Shown here: positions 1-4,919 of the stretch, piece by piece
How positions within the stretch are numbered: the first letter of the stretch is position 1
Layout of the letters: each line of letters begins with the position of its first letter
From: an uncultured Lachnospiraceae bacterium
GTDB lineage: Bacteria; Bacillota; Clostridia; Lachnospirales; Lachnospiraceae
Assembly (NCBI GenBank): GCA_947068385.1
Contig: CAMTBF010000257.1
Location: 1 to 5,766, forward strand
Length of the DNA: 5,766 nt
Direction: 5' to 3'
The notes under the pieces: model-generated
Databases searched by the model: none
What the model was told of the DNA's origin: nothing
Seen by the model: the letters and a program-made list of their open reading frames with translations, nothing else
Program-made: the position numbers and the translations under genes

Positions 1-56
1 TTCTGCTCCATATAATCCAGCGTAAGCTGAATCCTGTCCAGATTATCCAAGGCCAT
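1..56 (-). CDS. Probable AraC-family transcriptional regulator, N-terminal fragment
   Basis: Only the first 18 codons are in the window, reading MALDNLDRIQLTLDYMEQ before the left edge. This opening (a short acidic start, then L-x-R-I/L-x-x-x-L-D-Y-M/I-E) resembles the N-terminal helix of AraC-family regulators in Firmicutes, in which the two-HTH DNA-binding domain comes first. The start ATG at 56 is preceded by a purine-rich AGGCAGGCGG ribosome binding site. An upstream ATG at 84 is out of frame and hits a stop within 14 codons. The gene lies just downstream of the Rpn gene's terminator, so it should have its own promoter; an extended -10 (TGCTAGAAT) is seen inside the terminator loop. With so little protein visible, the family call is inference from 18 residues and could be wrong. 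Confidence 0.45.
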   Translation of the reverse strand, partial: MALDNLDRIQLTLDYMEQ

Positions 57-85
57 TCCGCCTGCCTTTCTCTTCTATTGCCATG

Positions 86-125
86 AAAAAAGCCCCTTTT
101 ATGCCATTCTAGCACAAAATGGGGC
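86..125 (-). terminator. Rho-independent terminator after the Rpn gene
   Basis: On the minus strand GCCCC-A-TTTTGTGC (125-112) pairs with GCATAAAAGGGGC (104-92), with one bulged A and one G-T wobble. The loop is 7 nt and the stem is followed immediately by six T (91-86). It lies about 50 bp after the Rpn stop codon and would end transcription before the AraC-like gene. There is no T-run on the plus side, so it acts in one direction. Confidence 0.85.
106..114 (-). promoter_or_regulatory. Possible extended -10 promoter element for the AraC-like gene, inside the terminator loop
   Basis: The minus strand reads TGCTAGAAT across the loop of the 86-125 hairpin, matching TGnTATAAT at all but one position. 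No good -35 hexamer lies 17 bp upstream, which is tolerable for an extended -10 promoter. It would start transcription near 99-100, giving a leader of roughly 45 nt to the ATG at 56. The call is weak because it rests on one element. Confidence 0.3.
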
Positions 126-137
126 CAAAACATTTCC

Positions 138-157
138 GATAACAGGATTCTGTTATC
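138..157. promoter_or_regulatory. Perfect inverted repeat GATAACAG-N4-CTGTTATC, possible operator
   Basis: This is an 8-bp perfect dyad with a 4-bp spacer (GATT), between the Rpn stop and its terminator. Its centre lies about 48 bp upstream of the possible start site of the AraC-like gene, a usual place for a regulator site. A further GATAAC half-site occurs at 169-174 on the minus strand as a direct repeat, with GATAACTGAAT matching GATAACAGAAT 17 bp apart. As RNA it could also form a small hairpin at the Rpn mRNA 3' end. Which role it has cannot be told from sequence. Confidence 0.4.
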
Positions 158-173
158 AGGCAAATTCAGTTAT

Positions 174-476
174 CTAGCGCCTCTTCCTTTTGCCCCTTTT
201 CTCTTGGAGCAAATTGGACCGACTCTTTCTATTCTGTGATATAACGCTTATCTCCGAAAGCGACAGGCCTGTTATCTCCGAGAGGTGCTCAGGGGACGCT
301 CCGTTTTGGAGCATGGTGTTGATCAGATGGTTCCGGCCTTGTTCCAAGCCTTGTTCCAGGCCTTGTTCCAGGCCTTGTTCCAGGCCCGCTTCCCGACCTT
401 CCCGCAGCCCTTCCTCCCGGGCCTCTTTCCGGAACATCTTCATGTATTTCTTCTCATTGTACTCAGTCAGCAGCAT
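174..476 (-). CDS. Putative internally translated C-terminal Rpn small protein (RpnS-like antitoxin)
   Basis: This is an in-frame ORF of 100 residues nested in the 3' end of the Rpn gene, starting MLLTEYNEKKYMKMF. GGAGGTG (489-483) lies before its ATG with an 8-nt gap, clearly a better ribosome binding site than that of the full-length gene (AGAGAGG). The product lacks the nuclease motifs and holds the LEQG-repeat helix and the C-terminal module. In E. coli, Rpn genes are reported to make such a C-terminal protein (RpnS) from an internal start; it dimerises through a helix with four-residue repeats of variable number and blocks the toxic full-length RpnL. The four LEQG repeats match that pattern. 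The function here is inference by analogy. The ribosome binding site bases come from codons for Ala-Glu-Val in a conserved stretch, so protein constraint could also explain them. Confidence 0.55.
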   Translation of the reverse strand: MLLTEYNEKKYMKMFRKEAREEGLREGREAGLEQGLEQGLEQGLEQGRNHLINTMLQNGASPEHLSEITGLSLSEISVISQNRKSRSNLLQEKRGKRKRR

Positions 477-1202
477 TTTCGTCACCTCCGCCCGAAAGGG
501 CACTAAAATATCTTCCATGATGCCATGTGCAATACAGTATGTGACAGCATCTTCAATGGCCTGATTCACAGAACTGCCATCCCGCCGATATGCCTTGATG
601 CAAGCCACGAAACGGGAATATTCATCCAGGCGCCTGCAGCCCGCCGTCAGCCCGCTGTTATGGCCATAATTGATGTTCAGCATCCGGACTGTCAGCTCCA
701 GGCAAGGCCCGGCTCCAGGCACCTCAGGAAAAGCATCTGTCAGCTGTAGGCGCTGCTCATCCGGCATGGCATCGTCCCCGTTATAGAACACCACGCACTG
801 GGGCGCGGGAAGAGGAATCAACGTCTGCCCATAGATGTTGGCTTTCGCCCTTGCCAGCAAGCTCTCGTATTCCGCCGCGATATAGAGCAGGAAGCGCAGC
901 GGGAGATTGGGACAGAATGTGCTCTGATGCTCGTACAGGTTCAGGGCTCCGGCCAGAAGAAAAGCCATATCGTTCTTCATGGACATGTAGACCACATTGT
1001 CCAGGGTGACGATCTGCAGTGCCCGGGCATCTCGGTAGTCCGTGTGGTTCAGCGCGTTGTACAGCTGCAGCAAAGCCTTCCTGTCCCGCTCGAAGATATA
1101 GCAGAAGAGCCTGTCCTTTACGTTGCGGTTGGCGGCGAACCGCCGCAGCGGCAGCCGGAAGAGCCGCCTCTTTCGTGGAACGAATTCCATCCTGGGTTTC
1201 AT
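174..1202 (-). CDS. Rpn-family PD-(D/E)XK nuclease (PDDEXK_2, 'recombination-promoting nuclease/putative transposase')
   Basis: This 342-residue protein is probably a Mg-dependent DNA endonuclease of the Rpn family, proteins linked to recombination and, in E. coli, to anti-phage toxin/antitoxin activity. The N-terminal half carries the family signature: KDRLFCYIFE (about 29-38), the acidic residue of NDMAF (Asp78), then LYEHQSTF with the E-x-Q variant of the (D/E)xK motif (Glu91, Gln93), followed by LPLRFLLYIA. A VVFYNGDDAMP strand follows (about 137-147). The C-terminal third is a charged helix with G-x-x-x-G spacing, including (LEQG)4 at 274-289, then a short ITGLSLSEI module and a basic tail ending KRGKRKRR. 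The start at 1202 is chosen because AGAGAGG lies 7 nt upstream and the promoter's predicted +1 (about 1339) rules out the longer reading from 1343. An internal start (Met243) with a perfect ribosome binding site probably yields a separate small protein. It is monocistronic, with its own promoter and terminator. Confidence 0.85.
   Translation of the reverse strand: MKPRMEFVPRKRRLFRLPLRRFAANRNVKDRLFCYIFERDRKALLQLYNALNHTDYRDARALQIVTLDNVVYMSMKNDMAFLLAGALNLYEHQSTFCPNLPLRFLLYIAAEYESLLARAKANIYGQTLIPLPAPQCVVFYNGDDAMPDEQRLQLTDAFPEVPGAGPCLELTVRMLNINYGHNSGLTAGCRRLDEYSRFVACIKAYRRDGSSVNQAIEDAVTYCIAHGIMEDILVPFRAEVTKMLLTEYNEKKYMKMFRKEAREEGLREGREAGLEQGLEQGLEQGLEQGRNHLINTMLQNGASPEHLSEITGLSLSEISVISQNRKSRSNLLQEKRGKRKRR
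336..383 (-). repeat. Four tandem 12-bp repeats encoding (LEQG)4 in the Rpn C-terminus
   Basis: The unit gccttgttccag (plus strand) occurs four times head to tail at 336-347, 348-359, 360-371 and 372-383. Three copies are identical and the first differs by its last base. The unit is a multiple of three, so gain or loss by slippage keeps the frame and changes the helix length by one tetrapeptide. Degenerate copies with the same G-x-x-x-G rhythm (EEGLREGREAG) precede it in the protein. Confidence 0.95.
483..489 (-). promoter_or_regulatory. Internal Shine-Dalgarno site GGAGGTG for the nested Rpn small protein
   Basis: The minus strand reads GGAGGTGACGAAAATG, a seven-base match to the anti-Shine-Dalgarno sequence at optimal spacing to the in-frame ATG at 476. 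It lies within the Rpn coding sequence (codons for RAEVTKM). Confidence 0.65.
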
Positions 1203-1339
1203 GTGGTATCCTCTCTTTCTGAAAATGAAGCGGCAGAGGACATGCATGACCCATAGGCCGTCCCTGCCAGTGCGTGTGAATAAATCCGGCAGAAACTGCC
1301 TGAACGTGCGATTGGCACTCTTCACAGAATAACGTTGAC
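1203..1339 (-). other. 137-nt leader of the Rpn mRNA with two GGCAG/CTGCC hairpins
   Basis: The region between the predicted transcription start and the ATG at 1202 contains two stem-loops on the minus strand. One is GGCAG-TTT-CTGCC (1288-1300). The other is a 9-bp stem, GGCAGGGAC with GTCC-T-CTGCC and one bulged base (1232-1268), ending 16 nt upstream of the ribosome binding site. Both stems use the same GGCAG and CTGCC arms, so alternative pairings between them are possible. No T-run follows, so this is not a terminator. No known riboswitch class was recognised. The AGAGAGG ribosome binding site is at 1210-1216. Confidence 0.35.
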
Positions 1340-1345
1340 ACAATC

Positions 1346-1374
1346 ATCATAATACAGATGAGAGGAATTGTCAA
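1346..1374 (-). promoter_or_regulatory. Consensus sigma-A promoter of the Rpn gene
   Basis: The minus strand has TTGACA (1374-1369), a 17-bp spacer and TATGAT (1351-1346), with AT-rich sequence upstream (1375-1385) that could serve as an UP element. The predicted start is near 1339. It sets the Rpn start: an ATG at 1343 lies upstream of the transcript and cannot be used. Confidence 0.85.
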
Positions 1375-1380
1375 ATATTA

Positions 1381-1477
1381 ATTTTGGCATCGGCGGGATT
1401 CCTGCTGAAAAACAACCCGCCAAAGGCATCCTGTAGTCTGCCTCCGGCGGGCCTAAGAACACGAAGCCTGCCAAAAT
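1381..1477. repeat. 97-bp intergenic segment bounded by a 9-bp perfect inverted repeat
   Basis: ATTTTGGCA at 1381-1389 is the exact reverse complement of TGCCAAAAT at 1469-1477. The segment fills the gap between the SGNH stop and the Rpn promoter and encloses the SGNH terminator. No flanking target-site duplication is visible, so there is no firm evidence for a mobile element. It may simply be an outer stem of the terminator region. Confidence 0.4.
1408..1451 (-). terminator. Rho-independent terminator after the SGNH hydrolase gene
   Basis: On the minus strand CCCGCCGGAGGCA (1451-1439) pairs over 13 bp, with two G-T wobbles, to TGCCTTTGGCGGG (1428-1416) around a 10-nt loop. TTGTTTTT follows (1415-1408). 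It lies 28 bp after the SGNH stop codon and separates that gene from the Rpn promoter. A second GGCGGG at 1392-1397 could compete for the CCCGCC arm. Confidence 0.85.
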
Positions 1478-1478
1478 C

Positions 1479-2207
1479 CTAGAAATCGAACAGCATCATC
1501 TCGAACAGCGAGGCCGCGAAAAGCCAGTGCATGTTCTCCGTGGGATGGTTCACCCGGTTGGCCAGGAGCCTGGTGACGTCCGCGCCGCTCTCCTCCAGCC
1601 TCTTCCATTTCCGGTAGCAGTCGCAGACGGGAATCCTGTTGGCCGCGCACACTTCCCTGGCCTTGTCCATATAGGCATCCATGATTCCATCTGTCTGGAG
1701 CTTCGTCATGCCCTCCAGCAGGGAATGGATAAAGGGATCCTTTTCCTCGGCCACGGCCCTTGTGCCCATCATGTTGGGCGTCATGAATATCACTTCCGTC
1801 CCGGCCGCCTGGAGCTCCCGGAAGATGCCCTCCAGGGCCTGGGCGTAATCCGAAAGCCCCTCCATCCCCCTGCCCGCATCATTGAGGCCGAAGCAGACCA
1901 CCACCAGATCCGGCTGATAGCTTAGGATGTCCCGCTGGAGCCGCGTCCTGCCATTGGGCGCGTTGTCTCCGCTGATCCCCGCGTTGACGATATTGATGGG
2001 GACTGAGGGGAACACCTCCTCCAGCATGCGCTTCAGCTTGCTGTGGTACGCCTGGAAGCTGCGGAACTCCGTCTCGATGGAATCCTCCCCTGTGCTGTAC
2101 AGCTCAAAGCATCCCTGGGTCACGCTGTCCCCCAGAAAGCCTATGGTCACCGGCCTGTTCTGGCCCGGTCTGCCCACATTTTCCCTGATTCTCTCTGCAA
2201 TCCTCAT
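1479..2207 (-). CDS. SGNH/GDSL-type hydrolase (esterase/acetylesterase-like)
   Basis: This 242-residue protein has the SGNH fold signatures in order: block I GDSVTQG with the nucleophile Ser28, block II NAGISG (Gly77), block III FGLND with Gly107 and Asn109, and block V with the catalytic His221 in NHPTENMH. GDSVTQG is typical of rhamnogalacturonan-acetylesterase-like and related carbohydrate esterases, so removal of acetyl or other acyl groups from a sugar is the likely chemistry, but the substrate cannot be read from sequence. The Asp usually three residues before the His (DxxH) is not present; the sequence is ANRVNHP. There is no signal peptide, so the enzyme should be cytoplasmic. The start at 2207 has AGGAGG 9 nt upstream. 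It follows the M56 protease gene by 54 bp with no terminator between, so it may be partly co-transcribed, and it also has a probable own promoter. Confidence 0.85.
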   Translation of the reverse strand: MRIAERIRENVGRPGQNRPVTIGFLGDSVTQGCFELYSTGEDSIETEFRSFQAYHSKLKRMLEEVFPSVPINIVNAGISGDNAPNGRTRLQRDILSYQPDLVVVCFGLNDAGRGMEGLSDYAQALEGIFRELQAAGTEVIFMTPNMMGTRAVAEEKDPFIHSLLEGMTKLQTDGIMDAYMDKAREVCAANRIPVCDCYRKWKRLEESGADVTRLLANRVNHPTENMHWLFAASLFEMMLFDF

Positions 2208-2230
2208 ACACTCCTACCTCCTGATTGCCC

Positions 2231-2259
2231 ATTATACACCCAAGCCTTTCCCGGCGCAA
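2231..2259 (-). promoter_or_regulatory. Probable promoter of the SGNH hydrolase gene
   Basis: The minus strand has TTGCGC (2259-2254), a 17-bp spacer and a perfect TATAAT (2236-2231) in the 54-bp gap after the M56 protease gene. The start would be near 2224, only about 17 nt before the ATG, so AGGAGG (2222-2217) would sit at the extreme 5' end of the mRNA. The -35 matches consensus only in TTG. Confidence 0.5.
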
Positions 2260-2261
2260 CC

Positions 2262-4919
2262 TTAATCCAGCCAGGCGGTAGAGAAACCGTACCCGCCCTC
2301 CACGTTATAGATTCCATAGGAAGACAGCCTGTCAATGGATCTTTCCCTCCACTGATACGCATCCGGACACCAGCTCACAAAAGCCTCATCCAAATCTGCC
2401 AGTGGCGCGCCAGGCAGATAGAAGCGGAAAGTCTCCCCCTGCTCCACGCCAACAGGTTCCGAACCGATATGGCGAACCTCATCCTGAATCCACACCTTGT
2501 CCAGTTCCGTCCCGCAATTCAGCTCTGCCAGATGCATAGAATAAGAATATTCATCCATCTTCGCTATTTCGTCAAATCTTCCGCTGAATTCACAGTAATA
2601 CCGTGTTCCCATGGGATATTCTTCCGCCGCGATGTTCTCATTGTTCCAATAGACACCCTCGAAAGAGCCGTCCGGATGCAAGGTCAGGCTGGTGTACATG
2701 GAGCTAGCGCCGGTGGCCATGATGAATTCCAATGGCGGCGTATCCTCCGGCAGCCCTGTATCGAAAGCCCGCCAGGCATCCTCCTCCGGATAGCCCTCCG
2801 ATTCCTCCTGGCTTGGTTCCGCCTGGTCTGGCTCCGGCTGCACAGGCCCTTCCTGTCCCATCTGGGCCTGTCCCGCCTGGGACTGTTCCGTCTCGGAAGT
2901 GAAGAATGCATGCCCTGTCTCCAGATTGTAGATTCCATAGCAGGACATTTCCTCAACCAGCCCCATGGTCCACGACCAAAAATTCGGCGGCTTGGATCCG
3001 TAAGTTTCATCCAGCTCTGCTATAGGTGTATCCGGCAGGTAGAGCATGAACCTCTCTCCATCCAGGCCGACTGGTTCCGTGCCGATATAGAGAGTTCCAT
3101 CCTGAGTCCATTCCCTGTCCACCTCCGTCTCATATTGCAGTTCTGCCAGATGCATGGAATAGGAGTATTCATTTATCTTCGTTATTTCGTCAAACCGTCC
3201 ATTGAATTTACAGTAATAGCGTATCCCCCTGGAAGATTCCTCCGCCACCACCGTCTCACCATCCGGTTGTGCCAGAGGCATGGACTGGGAAGATAACTTC
3301 CCCATGAAATCCTTGTCCATAAAATAAATCCCCTCAAAAGAGCCGTCCGGCTGCAAGGTCAGGGTAGTGTCCCAGGATGTGAAGCCTCGTGACAGACTGA
3401 ACTTCAGAGACGAGGTATCCTCTGGCATCCCTGCGCCAAAAGCAGTCCAGGCATCCTCCTGACGGCCCTCTGCCATCTGCCCAGCCTCAGGCTGACCCGG
3501 CCGGGGCTGTTCGAGATACCCCTCCGGCAGCGCCTCGTCCCCCTCCGGGAAAGCATCATTCCAGGAGGCCAGCCACTCGTGATCCGCCTCATAATATTTC
3601 CCATCGATGACCAGATAGGTGTTCCCCAGATTCCCTATCTCGTGGACAGTGCCGTCCTTCATGGCGAAATAGAAGAAAGTGCTGCCGCCCTCCACGTACA
3701 CCTCCTCTTCCAGGTACTCGCCATCGCACCGACTGAACAGACCTGTCATGGCCACGATTTCCCTCTGCGACAGATGCTTGAACTCTTTCCCGGGAGACTT
3801 GGGAAGAACCACCAGATCCGCCGCGACCACCTCCGTTGCGGAAAATCCCCGGGCCCAGGCAAGGGCGGCCCGGCTGCCCGAATCCCGGGCAGGGTCGGTG
3901 AGGAAGCACACCGCCACCACAATGCAGGCCGCAACCGCCAGCACCAGGATCCAGAACCCCGGCTTCCGATAGCCGAGCACCGACTTCACCCTCGTCTTCA
4001 CCCCCGTCTCCCCGAAGGCCAAAGGACAGGCCGCGATGCTCCGGCGGCTGACGCTGCAGTCCAGCAGCGCCTGGGAATAGTCCGCCCGCTGCCCGTCGTC
4101 CAGCTCCTTGATTGCCCGCTCGTCACAGGCCAGCTCGATGTCCCGGCACAGCAATATATAGGCCAGCCACATCAGCGGGTGGAACCAGTACACGGACAGC
4201 AATACGAAGCCCAGGGGCTTCCACCAGTGGTCCCTTCTGAGGATATGCACCTGCTCATGCATCACCACATGCACCAGATTCCTCCCCTCTATCCGGAAAG
4301 GAATGTAGATTCTGGGCCGAACCACCCCCAGCACAAAGGGGGAGGCCACTGCTTCGCTCTGGAAGATATTGTCCCGCATGACCACCGCCGTGCTCACCAG
4401 CTTCCGCAGCCGCAGATAGGTGAGCAGCGCATACAGGCACATGGACAGCATGCCCAGCATCCATATGGTCGATAATGTATCTTCGATATTCCGTCCATCT
4501 GACAAGAGAAAACCGTCTGCGGAAACCCTGCTGTCCAGTGCCCCAGCACTGGCGCCAGCCGGTTCGCTTCCCGGCATGATTGCAAGCCCAGACCCTCCGG
4601 CCTTCCCCGCCGCATTGCCCGATGCATCTCCCAGTGCACTGCCCGGTGGCATCGCCGCCCCGGCATTTGAATCATTCCCCGGGAGATTCCACCCAAGCTC
4701 TGTCAGAATCCACTGCGGCACTATCTGTCCCTCTGGAATCAGGCTGAACCTGCTCTCGATGGAGACCGGGCACAGCAATCGCAGGGCTACCATGCCCCAG
4801 AGCAGCACGCTCACTCTCCTGGGCGCCCTCTTCAGAATCAGCCGCAAGGCCGCCACAGCCAGCACCAGCCATCCCGCCGTTATGCTCCTGCTCAATACCT
4901 CCCAAAAAACATCCCTCAT
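2262..4919 (-). CDS. BlaR1/MecR1-like M56 membrane metalloprotease with tandem duplicated extracytoplasmic domains
   Basis: This 885-residue protein is much longer than BlaR1/MecR1 (about 585-600). Likely membrane segments are at 11-30, 36-52, 151-169, 235-256 and 322-340. Between the second and third is an unusual Gly/Ala/Ser-rich outer loop (80-135). The gluzincin site is HEQVH (221-225), with the third zinc ligand expected in DIELACDE (Glu262). AFGETGVKTRVKSVLGYRKP (301-320) is typical of clostridial M56 proteins. After the last membrane segment come a small module (about 350-458), a Gln/Glu/Pro-rich linker, repeat 1 (488-674), a second such linker (675-712) and repeat 2 (713-881). No STxK, YGN and KTG set of a penicillin-binding sensor is seen, so beta-lactam sensing is not supported. 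By analogy it senses something outside the cell and triggers inactivation of the adjacent BlaI-like repressor. Its ATG overlaps the repressor's TGA and has AAAGGGGG 7 nt upstream, implying translational coupling. Confidence 0.85.
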   Translation of the reverse strand: MRDVFWEVLSRSITAGWLVLAVAALRLILKRAPRRVSVLLWGMVALRLLCPVSIESRFSLIPEGQIVPQWILTELGWNLPGNDSNAGAAMPPGSALGDASGNAAGKAGGSGLAIMPGSEPAGASAGALDSRVSADGFLLSDGRNIEDTLSTIWMLGMLSMCLYALLTYLRLRKLVSTAVVMRDNIFQSEAVASPFVLGVVRPRIYIPFRIEGRNLVHVVMHEQVHILRRDHWWKPLGFVLLSVYWFHPLMWLAYILLCRDIELACDERAIKELDDGQRADYSQALLDCSVSRRSIAACPLAFGETGVKTRVKSVLGYRKPGFWILVLAVAACIVVAVCFLTDPARDSGSRAALAWARGFSATEVVAADLVVLPKSPGKEFKHLSQREIVAMTGLFSRCDGEYLEEEVYVEGGSTFFYFAMKDGTVHEIGNLGNTYLVIDGKYYEADHEWLASWNDAFPEGDEALPEGYLEQPRPGQPEAGQMAEGRQEDAWTAFGAGMPEDTSSLKFSLSRGFTSWDTTLTLQPDGSFEGIYFMDKDFMGKLSSQSMPLAQPDGETVVAEESSRGIRYYCKFNGRFDEITKINEYSYSMHLAELQYETEVDREWTQDGTLYIGTEPVGLDGERFMLYLPDTPIAELDETYGSKPPNFWSWTMGLVEEMSCYGIYNLETGHAFFTSETEQSQAGQAQMGQEGPVQPEPDQAEPSQEESEGYPEEDAWRAFDTGLPEDTPPLEFIMATGASSMYTSLTLHPDGSFEGVYWNNENIAAEEYPMGTRYYCEFSGRFDEIAKMDEYSYSMHLAELNCGTELDKVWIQDEVRHIGSEPVGVEQGETFRFYLPGAPLADLDEAFVSWCPDAYQWRERSIDRLSSYGIYNVEGGYGFSTAWLD
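2277..2783 (-). repeat. Second copy of the duplicated sensor domain in the M56 protease
   Basis: Residues 713-881 repeat the order of motifs in 488-674: EDAW.AF, PEDT, TLTLHPDGSFEG, RYYCEFSGRFDEI, EYSYSMHLAEL, IGSEPVG, FYLPGAPLADLDE, SYGIYN. At the DNA level 2526-2600 matches 3144-3218 without gaps at about 64 of 75 positions counted by eye, mostly transitions, so the duplication is fairly recent. This copy lacks the roughly 18-residue insert of copy 1 after the FEG motif. Confidence 0.85.
2898..3458 (-). repeat. First copy of the duplicated sensor domain in the M56 protease
   Basis: Residues 488-674 carry EDAW.AF, PEDT, TLTLQPDGSFEG, RYYCKFNGRFDEI, EYSYSMHLAEL, IGTEPVG, LYLPDTPIAELDE, CYGIYN. 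The pattern is beta-rich with conserved aromatic and Gly/Asp turns. I do not recognise a named family. The partner copy is at 2277-2783. Confidence 0.85.

Noticed and set aside
336..383. Short tandem repeats as a CRISPR array
   Set aside because: The units are 12 bp, directly abutting without spacers, and in frame with a protein repeat.
1203..1343. N-terminal extension of the Rpn gene from an ATG at 1343 (389 residues)
   Set aside because: That ATG lies upstream of the predicted transcription start (about 1339) of a consensus promoter, has no ribosome binding site, and the extension does not look like the family, while the ATG at 1202 has AGAGAGG 7 nt before it.
1335..1363. Plus-strand promoter starting at TTGACA 1335-1340
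   Set aside because: No -10 hexamer lies at 16-18 bp, and no plus-strand gene follows.
781..1374. Second minus-strand frame overlapping the Rpn gene start (197 residues)
   Set aside because: It begins upstream of the promoter, has no ribosome binding site and no family resemblance, and overlaps conserved Rpn codons.
1381..1477. Insertion sequence or integron attC site
   Set aside because: No transposase or integrase is present, no target duplication flanks the block, and the core site motifs of attC are not visible.
2043..3296. Long plus-strand open frame (417 residues) opposite the M56 protease and SGNH genes
   Set aside because: It is antisense to two well-supported genes, spans their junction, and the product has no recognisable domain; the repeated Arg/Leu/Phe-rich pattern mirrors the duplicated domain on the other strand.
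3401..3412. SSLK (residues 503-506 of the M56 protein) as the SxxK of a penicillin-binding sensor
   Set aside because: There is no second or third transpeptidase motif, and the stretch lies in a strand region of the duplicated domain whose other copy has PPLE instead.
3579..4475. Plus-strand open frame (298 residues) opposite the M56 protease domain
   Set aside because: It is antisense to the HExxH and membrane region; His/Pro/Arg-rich composition is that of a shadow frame in GC-rich DNA.
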